Positions 1-8,523 of a DNA stretch of 64,000 bases are shown here, one piece after another; position 1 is the first letter of the stretch; each line of letters starts with the position of its first letter. The notes under the pieces are model-generated. The model was not told the DNA's origin. It made no database searches and saw only the letters and a program-made list of their open reading frames with translations. Made by a program: the position numbers and the translations under genes. Source of the stretch: Lichenifustis flavocetrariae (GTDB taxonomy: Bacteria > Pseudomonadota > Alphaproteobacteria > Rhizobiales > Beijerinckiaceae); assembly GCF_026130545.1 (NCBI RefSeq), contig NZ_JAMOIM010000026.1:1-64000 (forward strand), given 5' to 3'.

Positions 1-130
1 GCGAGCCCTCCGGCCCAGCCATAACGCAAGTTTACCCTAGCGGAAACCTACCGGCGTGCGCAGGCTGGTTCCCGTAGACAACATCCCTAACACGCCACAG
101 TAACGCACAAGCCAATGGCGCAACCCCTTC

Positions 131-2623
131 ATGCCGGAACGCCGGGACTGTTCGTACTGCCGACAGCCGTGCCACCCGGGTGTCGCTCATGATGGTGAGC
201 TTGAAACGCTTTTGGCGACAGGGTCCGTCATGCCGGCGAGCGGTGACACGATCTTCCGCATAAGACTGGACCGCTGGGCGGGAAACCCCTTACAAGGCCC
301 AATTTGGGTCACTAGAGCGGAATTGAAGGGGTGTCGTTTGGCAGACGACTCGGCAGAGCCTGCGGGTACCGGAAGGCTGCGCGAGCAGCTTGCGGCGAAA
401 CTCGATGCGACGGAAATAACGTCAGAACTGCTCGAAGCGACCTTGATTGATCTTCGGTCTGTCGAACGGCAGTTGCGCGATGATCTTGCGGAGATCAAAA
501 CCGCCAACCTGGTCCTTTCTGCCGCGCTTGAAGCGGAAAGAATGCAAAATCAAGCGCTGCGGACGGGGACGATCTCACGCGCGGCGGGTGTGCTCCAAGA
601 TCTTTTGCGCCGACTCCCGCTTCCCGCGCGAGCATTGCTGCGTCACAGCGCAAAGGGTGCTTGGTGGGCGATCACGCCTCACCTCGCCTCGCGATGGAAC
701 GCCATTGAGCAAAACGGGCCCGATCAGATTGGATTCACTCAGCCTGCATCTGTTGCCTCGCTAGCCGGCCCGCAAGGACTGCGGCTGGATCGGTCGAGCG
801 ACTTGGAAACAGGATCGCGGACAGCTATTACGCCGCCGCCAGCAGACCTGTCGCACAAGAATCGTCGCGCTGTGATCGCGTTCAATCCGTTGCCGAATGG
901 AAAGCAGAACCCCCGCCAAACGGTCGATCGCAACGGTAAATACGCGTTCGAAAGCGCTCGCGGCCGGTATGTCTATATTCCGCCGCGTCGACCGGATCGC
1001 GGCCCCGACGCTTTCTCGCCGGCAACCCATAAAATCAAGTTCTCCATCGTGGTTCCGGTTTACAACACCGAGCCTGACTTGCTGGACCGCATGGTGGCCT
1101 CCGTGCTGGTGCAATGGCATGCTGATTGGGAGTTGATCATCGTGGACGACGCCAGTCCGGATGAGCGGACACGGGTCGCACTCGCCCAACTCAGCGACCC
1201 GCGCATCCGTGTCGAACGTCAGGCCCGGAACGGCGGCATTTCGGCCGCGACGAATGCGGCCCTCGATCTGGCGACGGGCGACTTCGTCGTCTTCCTCGAC
1301 CACGACGACGAGCTCACGGCCGACTGCCTTCATGAGCTCGCCCTCTGCATCGCAAGGCAGGATCCCGACTTCATCTACAGCGACGAAGACAAGATCGACA
1401 CGGACGGCGGTTATATCCAACCTTTCTTTAAGCCGGATTGGTCTCCCGACACCATGATGAGCACGATGTTCACGTGCCACGTCATGTGCGTGCGGCGGGC
1501 GATATTGGACGTCGTGGGTGGGTTGCGGAGCGAGTTCGACGGGTCGCAGGACTACGATTTCGTGCTGCGATTGGTCGAGAAAACCGACCGCATCGCGCAC
1601 ATTCCAAAGATTCTCTACCATTGGCGCATCATCCCGGCATCGGTGGCCGCGGATATGAACGCAAAGCCCTACGCCATCGACGCATCCCGCCGTGCCCGCG
1701 AAGCTGCCCTGCACCGCCGCGGATTGCCCGGCACCGTCGAGCCGGTCGCTCAGATGCCGGTCTACTTCCGGGTGAACTACGCTCTGCGCCACACGCCGAC
1801 GATCTCCATCATCATCCCGACCAAGAACAATGCCGTCGTGCTGGAGCGGTGCATCCAGTCGATCTACGAGAGGACGCGCTACGCGCAGTTCGAGATCATC
1901 GTCATGGACAACGGCTCTACGGAGGCCGACGCCTTTGCGGTCCTGCGAAAACTGGAGCGCCAGCCGAAGACCCGCGTCCACGTCCATCGCAAGCCTTTCA
2001 ATTATTCCGAGATCAACAATGCCGGAGTCCGGCACGCGGCCGGCGACCTTCTTCTCTTCCTCAACGACGACACGGAGGTGATGTCCGAAGACTGGCTCGA
2101 CCGCATGGGTGGATATGCGCAGCTGGCGCATATCGGCGCTGTCGGAGCCAAGCTGCTCTACCCCGGAACACGTCGGATCCAGCACAATGGTGTCCTCAAC
2201 CTCGACGACGGCCCGACCCACGCATTCCACAACATGGCTGCCGACGACCCCGGATATTTCATGCGCAATTTGCTGGAGTGGAACTGGGCGGCGGTGACGG
2301 GCGCCTGCATGATGATCGAGCGACGCAAGTTCGACGCCGTCGGTGGCTTCGACGAAGGCTTCCCGATCGCCTACAACGATGTCAAGCTCTGCTTCGATCT
2401 GCGGGACCGCGGCTTCTACAATGTCGTGTGCCCTTCGGTCGAGCTGATCCACTACGAGTCGCATTCGCGCGGATTGGATGCCCATTCGCTTGAAAAGACG
2501 AGGCGCTTGGAGCGGGAGCGGGCGCGCCTCTACCAGGAATGCCCACAGCATTTCATGCGTGATCCCTTCCACAGCCCTAATTTGAGCGCGACGAGCACGC
2601 ATTTCGACCTGCCTGCGGCCTAG
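131..2623 (+). CDS. two-domain GT2 glycosyltransferase
   Basis: An 830-residue protein carrying two family 2 (GT-A fold) glycosyltransferase domains. The first begins near residue 303 (SIVVPVYNTEP), with IIVDDAS near 336 and a metal-binding FLDHDDE near 390. The second begins near residue 557 (ISIIIPTKNN), with LFLNDDTEV near 644. The first 300 residues are not a transferase domain; they include a short predicted coiled coil around residues 80-140. Proteins with tandem GT2 domains elongate O-antigen or exopolysaccharide chains on the cytoplasmic face, usually with two linkage specificities. The HAD-like gene follows 41 nt downstream on the same strand. The start is the first ATG of the open frame and lacks a strong ribosome binding site, so an internal start is possible. 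The sugar specificity cannot be assigned. Confidence 0.85.
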   Translation: MPERRDCSYCRQPCHPGVAHDGELETLLATGSVMPASGDTIFRIRLDRWAGNPLQGPIWVTRAELKGCRLADDSAEPAGTGRLREQLAAKLDATEITSELLEATLIDLRSVERQLRDDLAEIKTANLVLSAALEAERMQNQALRTGTISRAAGVLQDLLRRLPLPARALLRHSAKGAWWAITPHLASRWNAIEQNGPDQIGFTQPASVASLAGPQGLRLDRSSDLETGSRTAITPPPADLSHKNRRAVIAFNPLPNGKQNPRQTVDRNGKYAFESARGRYVYIPPRRPDRGPDAFSPATHKIKFSIVVPVYNTEPDLLDRMVASVLVQWHADWELIIVDDASPDERTRVALAQLSDPRIRVERQARNGGISAATNAALDLATGDFVVFLDHDDELTADCLHELALCIARQDPDFIYSDEDKIDTDGGYIQPFFKPDWSPDTMMSTMFTCHVMCVRRAILDVVGGLRSEFDGSQDYDFVLRLVEKTDRIAHIPKILYHWRIIPASVAADMNAKPYAIDASRRAREAALHRRGLPGTVEPVAQMPVYFRVNYALRHTPTISIIIPTKNNAVVLERCIQSIYERTRYAQFEIIVMDNGSTEADAFAVLRKLERQPKTRVHVHRKPFNYSEINNAGVRHAAGDLLLFLNDDTEVMSEDWLDRMGGYAQLAHIGAVGAKLLYPGTRRIQHNGVLNLDDGPTHAFHNMAADDPGYFMRNLLEWNWAAVTGACMMIERRKFDAVGGFDEGFPIAYNDVKLCFDLRDRGFYNVVCPSVELIHYESHSRGLDAHSLEKTRRLERERARLYQECPQHFMRDPFHSPNLSATSTHFDLPAA

Positions 2624-2664
2624 TTCTCGAACATCCAACCCGACAGACTGAATTTTCATTTCAC

Positions 2665-4461
2665 ATGCAGACTGCCTTTCTGGCCGAACCACGGCTCCCG
2701 ACGATCCTGATGGATAGCATCGCTGACGCGGCAGCTGTCTCCTTCGACGTGTTCGATACGCTGTTTGTCCGTCCCCTCCAGGATCCCGAGGACGCTTTCG
2801 ACATGCTGGGCGCGAAGTTCGGCATCCCGGACTTCCGAGCCCTGAGGCGTCAGGCCCAGCAACGCGCATTCGCCCGCATGCACCAGGAGGGTGGTCGTGA
2901 GATCACGCTCGCGGGCATCTACGCCGGCTTCGACGAGCTGCCGGTGCCAGCAGCGATCATGCAGCAAGCCGAATACGATCTCGAACTCGCGCTCACGTTG
3001 CCGAATCCCGAGATCATCAACCTGTTTTCGAGCCTGGTGGCGCAGCAGCGGTCCGTCGTCCTCACCTCCGACATGTACATGCCGGTGGCGTTTTTCCAGG
3101 ATTTGCTGCGACGCCACGGCCTTCCTGAAGTCCCGATGTTCATCTCATCGGACAGGAACGCGACGAAGCGGGATCACGGCGAGCTGTTCGCCATCGTGGC
3201 GCGAGACCTCGGACTGCCGCCAAGCCGCATTCTCCATATTGGCGACAATCCGGTCTCTGACGTGCTACGGGCGAGGGAAGCCGGGTTCAGCATCTTCCAT
3301 TACGTTTCTTCACGCTTCTACCGCCCGCTCCCTCGTTCGACTCCCTCCGCCTCGTTGGCCAGCGCCGTCGCGAAGATCCACGAGAAGGACATTGTGGGAG
3401 GAACGTTCTACGAGCTCGGCTTTCACTATGGCGGTCCCGCCGCCGTCGGTTTCCTGCATTGGATCGAACAGCGCGCGCTCGCGGACGGCATCGACCTTCT
3501 GCTGTTCGTCTCACGCGACGGTTATATCCTTCACCGATTGGCCGAGCAGGAGGACCCCGCTCTGCTGCCGCGGCATGTCTACTTCAAGGGATCGCGCACG
3601 GCCTTCATCCTCTCAAACATGAACGAGGGCAATTTCGACACCTCCATCGACTTTCTGGTGAGTGGTGCCTACGGCCTGTCGCCTTCGGAACTCTTCGACC
3701 GCATCGGCGTCGCTCCTCCAGCGGATTGGGTCCTGTCCGACCTGGGGTTCAAGCCCGACTCGGTGGTTTCGGACGCTAATGTCAAGTCGGTACGGGATCT
3801 GATCGCGGCGACTCGCTCGGAGATCCTGAAGGTCTGCCGGCGAAACAGGCGCGGCCTCTTCCAGTATCTCCATTCGCTCGAGATCCGGTCCGGCATGCAT
3901 CTCGGCCTCGTCGACATCGGCTGGAACGGCACGACCCAGGAAGCCTTCGAGCTCACCGTCAAGGGCATGCTGAACATCGACGTCACGGGCTATTACTTCT
4001 GCTTGACCGACATGCCCGATTGCCTTCGGCGACAGGCGACAATGAACATGCAGGCGATGATCACCAGCAAGACGCTGTCGCGCCAAGTGGTCGACGACAT
4101 CTACTTAAACCGCACCATGGCCGAACTGTTCTTCTCGGCCCCGCATGACGCGGTCATCGGCTACGACGCCGATGCCGCGGGCCACATCACCTTCGTCGAG
4201 GACAGGGGGCGCGGTGACGTCACCGACACGCGCCAGGCCAGCGAGGACATGGTCGCGGGCGCGCAAGAATTTGCCGGGCGCTTCCGAGAGATCTGCCGCG
4301 CGGCAGATTTTGTGCCATGGCCGCTCGACACGGTCACGCCCTTCCTCGATCTCGTCACGGCCCGGGATCGAGATTTGCATCTCATCAACGACATCCAGAA
4401 TTTCGACTGTTGGGGCAGCACCCGCAATCGGGTGATGCGCGTGCGCGACTACCTGCCTTAA
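2665..4461 (+). CDS. HAD-superfamily hydrolase-like protein (COG5610 type)
   Basis: A 598-residue protein. The N-terminal third shows the HAD phosphatase motifs: SFDVFDTLF near residue 28 (nucleophile and general acid Asp), VVLTSDMYMP near 130 (motif II), and IGDNPVSDVLRAREAG near 193 (acidic motif IV). The remaining 400 residues form a second conserved region with a RDGYILHRL stretch. This is typical of long HAD-like proteins found in capsule and O-antigen clusters, whose substrates are unproven. It lies directly after the tandem GT2 gene and is probably co-transcribed with it. A sugar-phosphate phosphatase role is inferred from context only. Confidence 0.7.
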   Translation: MQTAFLAEPRLPTILMDSIADAAAVSFDVFDTLFVRPLQDPEDAFDMLGAKFGIPDFRALRRQAQQRAFARMHQEGGREITLAGIYAGFDELPVPAAIMQQAEYDLELALTLPNPEIINLFSSLVAQQRSVVLTSDMYMPVAFFQDLLRRHGLPEVPMFISSDRNATKRDHGELFAIVARDLGLPPSRILHIGDNPVSDVLRAREAGFSIFHYVSSRFYRPLPRSTPSASLASAVAKIHEKDIVGGTFYELGFHYGGPAAVGFLHWIEQRALADGIDLLLFVSRDGYILHRLAEQEDPALLPRHVYFKGSRTAFILSNMNEGNFDTSIDFLVSGAYGLSPSELFDRIGVAPPADWVLSDLGFKPDSVVSDANVKSVRDLIAATRSEILKVCRRNRRGLFQYLHSLEIRSGMHLGLVDIGWNGTTQEAFELTVKGMLNIDVTGYYFCLTDMPDCLRRQATMNMQAMITSKTLSRQVVDDIYLNRTMAELFFSAPHDAVIGYDADAAGHITFVEDRGRGDVTDTRQASEDMVAGAQEFAGRFREICRAADFVPWPLDTVTPFLDLVTARDRDLHLINDIQNFDCWGSTRNRVMRVRDYLP

Positions 4462-4865
4462 GCATGCCGATATCGCTCGTTGTGGTCGGCGTGCCCGGCA
4501 CGCAAGTTTCTTTTGGCCGAGACTTCGTCGCCGGTATTGGTGGGAGAGCTTCCCGATGAGACTCTTCGTCCCCAGCCTCTTCCGGGTCCGACACTCCGGC
4601 AGCCGCTTTGGAGCGAATGCTGCGCGGTCAGCGGCTTTCAACTCAATGTCCGATTTCAACGCTCCGCGATGCCTGGATGCGAGTGGTAGTCTCTTATTCC
4701 GTGGGCTAACCTCTTCAAATCAGTGAGGGTTTACGATAGCAATTCAGCTTCCTGCAGGGGATGCTGCGGAAATGAAGATGGGTAGCGGTTAATGAAAACC
4801 TGCCTAGGCGATTGAAGGTCCCTTAAGCAAGCTAAAGGCGGCATAGCCGAGGAACCTAGCATTCG
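4462..4865. other. intergenic region, no gene recognised
   Basis: About 400 nt between the HAD-like gene and the large membrane protein gene. A reading frame opens at an ATG just after the HAD stop (near 4464), but it is only about 30 codons and matches no family I know. Base composition falls towards the right end (4690-4860), which would suit a promoter for the next gene. I cannot point to convincing -35 and -10 boxes. Confidence 0.4.
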
Positions 4866-7211
4866 ATGATGTTTGATATTGCAAAGCGGCTAGACGCTAA
4901 GGGCCGGCGTTCAAGGCTAACCTCGGCTCTTTTTAGAGATCTCTGCATAGCCGTCGCGGTTAGTGTGGCATCCATCCTTATCCTGGTGCCTCTTGATGGG
5001 ATTCTCCCCGAGACGGGTCTTGATGCTTCTTGGGGCTATGTGCTTGCCGATGCGGCTGAACACCATCGGGCCTTCGGGCGAGAGGTAATCTTCACCTTTG
5101 GACCTTTGTCTTCTCTGTACTCACATGTCTTCCTGCCCAGCCAACGAGGTGAGGTTTTCATACTGAACGCTGTTCTTGTAACGACGTTCTGCCTGTGCGC
5201 CATTGTGATAACGCGCCCGCGCTTCCGCCTTCTCGTCCTCTTGCTTCCCTTCATATTCAGCAACTTCACCCTCGTTGACGCCTTCTTTCTGACCCTCCCT
5301 TGGTTGGTTGTCCCGATGGCTGAAGGGTCGCGCGGTGGCGAGCGCTGGCGAAGTGTCGCCGTCCTGGCTCTCTCGGTCGTGCTTGGCCCGTTACTTCTGG
5401 TCAAGGGAACCATGATGATCCCGCTTGTCGGTTCGATCGGCGCGGCGTCGCTCGTGATCGCGCGCCGAAGTCTGGTCGAGGCCCTGGCAGTCCCCTGCGC
5501 GGCAATTGCATCCGTGATCGCCGTCTGGCTTACGGTCGGTCAGCACCTATCTGATCTGCCTGCCTATCTACGGGGTGTGTTCGCTATAGCCACGGGCTAC
5601 ACGGATGCCATGTCGGATCGCGGGAATTCCCGCGAGATCTACGTCTACATCGCCGCCTCTGTTGCGCTGATCGTCGCCCAGATTGTCCCGCGGCGCGCTC
5701 CCATCATGCCGACGCTGGCCGCAGCGCTCATTCTTTTCGTCGCCTTCAAGGCCGGGTTTGTCAGACACGATGGCCATGCCGTCATCGCCTCCTCGACCCT
5801 GTTATTGGTGAGTTTTCTACTCTTTCTCTACTCTGCCGATTTGGCGAGAGGCGCCGGGTTCGTCGTAGGCGTCGCCGGCTGGGCGTTCATCAGTGCCCAT
5901 TATTTCCCGGTCAACCCCGCTGCTCAGCTGGCAAACGCTGTAGAAGAGTTGCGGCGTGCTTCGAGTGCCGTCGCGGCGACAATCGCCGATCCCGACGCAT
6001 ACCGCCGATCGTTCGAGGAACGGAAAGCCCGGATAGCGGCCGACGTGGCCCTCCCGCCCACCACCGGGACAGTGGACCTTTACTCGAACAGCCAAAGCGC
6101 CGTCCTGGCATCGGACAGGGACTATGACCCTCGCCCGATCTTTCAGAGTTATTCAGCCTATACTCCGCGGCTTGCGCAACTCAACGCCGATCATCTGACC
6201 GGGCCGCAAGCACCTCAGACTATATTTTTTGCTCACGAGCCGATCGACAATCGCTATCCGGCCCTGGAGGACGGGCCGAGCTGGCCGGCTCTATTGGGCC
6301 AATATCGTTTTCGATCATTCGCGAAGGGATACGCCGTTCTTGACCGCATCAACGGCGCCTCGCCGGCCTCGATCGGGGCTGTGATGACGAGCGGCTCCTT
6401 CGCGTTCGGTAAGCCTGTCCAGGTGCCGCTGACGGCACCGTTCGTGTGGGCGACCATGACGTTTCACCCCACGCTTCTCGGAAGTCTCGCGTCAATTTTG
6501 TACAAGCTTCCACCGCTCACCATGTCGGTGACCACGACCGATGGTCAGACGAAAGACTACCGGTTGATAGCCGGCATGGCGAGCGCCGGTTTCCTGATGT
6601 CACCTTCCGTGACGTCCGTCGCCAATTTCGTAGCCCTGCGTTCAACCTCCGCCGATCCCTTGGCCATGAACCGTGTGACGTCGATTTCGGTGCGCCAAGG
6701 CTCCGGTTTCGGCTCATGGGGATCGAACTTTGAACTGAGGTTGGCTCCGCTGCTCGTTCAGCCTGACGCTGGAGTGGACGAGGTCGCGCTCGGGCATCTG
6801 GATCCAGGAACCCCTTCTGGCGATTTGCCGACCGCCGGGGATTGCGTGATCGACTTCGTGGGCAACAAGAGGGTAGACGGCGCTCCCATCACAATCACGG
6901 GTTCCACCGCCACAGCGAGCGGGTGGGGTCTGGTTTCATCAGCTAAGGGGCAAGACGGAGGTCGGCTGCGGGTCTCGATGACGCCTGAAGGAGGCCCTAC
7001 TTTTTATTCCCCAGCTGACCGATTGGCCCGGCCCGACGTCGATGCATACTTCAAACTGCAGCATCCCACTAAAGCAGGATTTGTATCCCAGCTCAATCTG
7101 CAGGCCTTGAAGGGAGCCATCACCCTGCGGGTCGTCCAGGATAGCCAAGATGGGGCTGCGGCCTGTGGAAAGCCCGTCATCGTACTGCATAAGGATGGAG
7201 GAGGGGGCTGA
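4866..7211 (+). CDS. large polytopic membrane protein, family not recognised
   Basis: A 781-residue protein. A basic N-terminus is followed by a hydrophobic segment near residues 25-45. About eight to ten further hydrophobic helices run to roughly residue 370. The last 400 residues are hydrophilic, rich in Ser, Thr, Gly and Asp, and look like an extracytoplasmic beta-rich domain. This outline (N-terminal membrane block plus large outer domain) resembles membrane glycosyltransferases or O-antigen-processing proteins, but I see no defining motif, so the function is open. It stands alone between two glycosyltransferase genes. A ribosome binding site is not obvious, and the adjacent ATGATG allows either Met. 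The stop codon lies inside a terminator-like hairpin. Confidence 0.6.
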   Translation: MMFDIAKRLDAKGRRSRLTSALFRDLCIAVAVSVASILILVPLDGILPETGLDASWGYVLADAAEHHRAFGREVIFTFGPLSSLYSHVFLPSQRGEVFILNAVLVTTFCLCAIVITRPRFRLLVLLLPFIFSNFTLVDAFFLTLPWLVVPMAEGSRGGERWRSVAVLALSVVLGPLLLVKGTMMIPLVGSIGAASLVIARRSLVEALAVPCAAIASVIAVWLTVGQHLSDLPAYLRGVFAIATGYTDAMSDRGNSREIYVYIAASVALIVAQIVPRRAPIMPTLAAALILFVAFKAGFVRHDGHAVIASSTLLLVSFLLFLYSADLARGAGFVVGVAGWAFISAHYFPVNPAAQLANAVEELRRASSAVAATIADPDAYRRSFEERKARIAADVALPPTTGTVDLYSNSQSAVLASDRDYDPRPIFQSYSAYTPRLAQLNADHLTGPQAPQTIFFAHEPIDNRYPALEDGPSWPALLGQYRFRSFAKGYAVLDRINGASPASIGAVMTSGSFAFGKPVQVPLTAPFVWATMTFHPTLLGSLASILYKLPPLTMSVTTTDGQTKDYRLIAGMASAGFLMSPSVTSVANFVALRSTSADPLAMNRVTSISVRQGSGFGSWGSNFELRLAPLLVQPDAGVDEVALGHLDPGTPSGDLPTAGDCVIDFVGNKRVDGAPITITGSTATASGWGLVSSAKGQDGGRLRVSMTPEGGPTFYSPADRLARPDVDAYFKLQHPTKAGFVSQLNLQALKGAITLRVVQDSQDGAAACGKPVIVLHKDGGGG

Positions 7212-7223
7212 AGCCCTCCTTTC
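7196..7223 (+). terminator. probable intrinsic terminator
   Basis: The end of the membrane protein gene forms a G-rich/C-rich hairpin (GGAGG-GGGCT, then AGCCC-TCC) that encloses the TGA stop and is followed by TTT. The U-tract is short, so efficiency may be low. Confidence 0.45.
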
Positions 7224-7386
7224 GAGGGATGTGCTTCATCCGGGTGCGATCGAGATCGAACACGACGGAAGGTCTGGAACAAATGGAACAATTAGAATCT
7301 AGATTGAGATTCGGCTATTTTCGGAAAGCGCGATAGTCTGATGAAGCCGAGATTTCACACGCTCAATTCTGAGTTTCAGTGCATAT

Positions 7387-8424
7387 ATGATGAAAGATAA
7401 CGTATCCGATAAGCGTAGCCAAAACAATACTGCTGCCGTTATTGCACTCTACAATGGCGAGCATTTTATAGAGAGGGCGCTGAAGAGTGTTCTTTCGCAG
7501 ACGCAGCGCCCTAACGAGGTGCTTGTCGTTGATGATGGTTCCACGGACAAGGGGGTCTCGGTTGCCGAGAGCTTGTCCAACCATTTCCCACTCCGGATCC
7601 TACGGAAGCCCAATGGAGGACAGTCCTCCGCTCGCAATCTGGGCGTTGCCAAATCGTCATCGTCGCTGATCGCCTTTCTTGATCAGGACGACCTGTGGTA
7701 CCCCGAACACATTGCGGAATTGTCGAAGCCCTTCGCCGATCAGGACACGCTTGCGTGGAGCTATTCAAACCTGGACCATGGTGATCTTCATGGACAGTTG
7801 AAGACAGCGAACTTCCTGAACTCTCGGCCGGGACCGCATCCGAAGACATCGATCCGTGAATGTTTGGCCAGGGACATGTTCATTCTTCCCTCGGCCTCGC
7901 TCGTGGCCCGGTGGGCGTTCGACGCGGTGGGGGGATTTGATGAAAGACTATCCGGCTATGAGGATGATGACCTCTTCCTCAGAATGTTCGCGGCCGGCTT
8001 CGAACATGCTTATGTGGATCGCCCTTTGTCGATGTGGTGCATCCACAGCACCTCGGCGACGTCGCTTCCGTCAATGTCGCGATCGCGGATGATCTATGCC
8101 AACAAGCTTCTTGAGCGGTTTGGTTCAGTTGAGGCCGACAGCGGAACCTTAGCCTCGGTAGCGATCGTGCCCCGCTTCACCGTAAGCCTGTTGGGCGAGT
8201 ATGTCCGGGCCGTGCAAAGCCGGGACGATGCACGGGTCGCTCAGACTTTGGAAGAGCTGCAAAGGTTGGTCCTACCCTATGCGTCCGCGCGCAAGCGTTG
8301 GGCCGTGAAAACTGCGGTGTTGTTTATGTCGTTCCGCTGGTTTGGCAGGCTGGTCACGTTCCCGCAGGCTCTCTTGCTCGTTCGACGAGTCATGGGACTG
8401 CCGCTCCCGAAGGATCACCAGTGA
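7387..8424 (+). CDS. GT2 family glycosyltransferase
   Basis: A 345-residue single-domain GT-A transferase. Residues 17-25 give AAVIALYNG, then VLVVDDGSTD near 47, NGGQSSARNLG near 78 and the metal-binding FLDQDDLWY near 98. A later segment, GGFDERLSGYEDDDLFLRM, carries the usual acidic catalytic region. The C-terminal 100 residues are helical and basic. The closest analogues transfer single sugars in capsule, LPS or O-glycan assembly. It is transcribed alone on the plus strand and converges on the next gene, which is on the minus strand. Two adjacent ATG codons allow a start at 7387 or 7390. Confidence 0.85.
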   Translation: MMKDNVSDKRSQNNTAAVIALYNGEHFIERALKSVLSQTQRPNEVLVVDDGSTDKGVSVAESLSNHFPLRILRKPNGGQSSARNLGVAKSSSSLIAFLDQDDLWYPEHIAELSKPFADQDTLAWSYSNLDHGDLHGQLKTANFLNSRPGPHPKTSIRECLARDMFILPSASLVARWAFDAVGGFDERLSGYEDDDLFLRMFAAGFEHAYVDRPLSMWCIHSTSATSLPSMSRSRMIYANKLLERFGSVEADSGTLASVAIVPRFTVSLLGEYVRAVQSRDDARVAQTLEELQRLVLPYASARKRWAVKTAVLFMSFRWFGRLVTFPQALLLVRRVMGLPLPKDHQ

Positions 8425-8523
8425 GCGGGATGAGACGAACTTTGACGTGCCGGCATGCAGATTGGCGATTGCAAGATCTCGCTCAGCAATGTGACGCCAA
8501 GGTTTAAACGGGCGGGACTGCGG

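Noticed and set aside
761-2869. Very long minus-strand open frame (702 codons) opposite the first glycosyltransferase gene
   Set aside because: It lies antisense to a clear GT2 gene, and its translation is Arg/Val/His-rich with no domain. This is typical of the complementary frame of GC-rich coding DNA.
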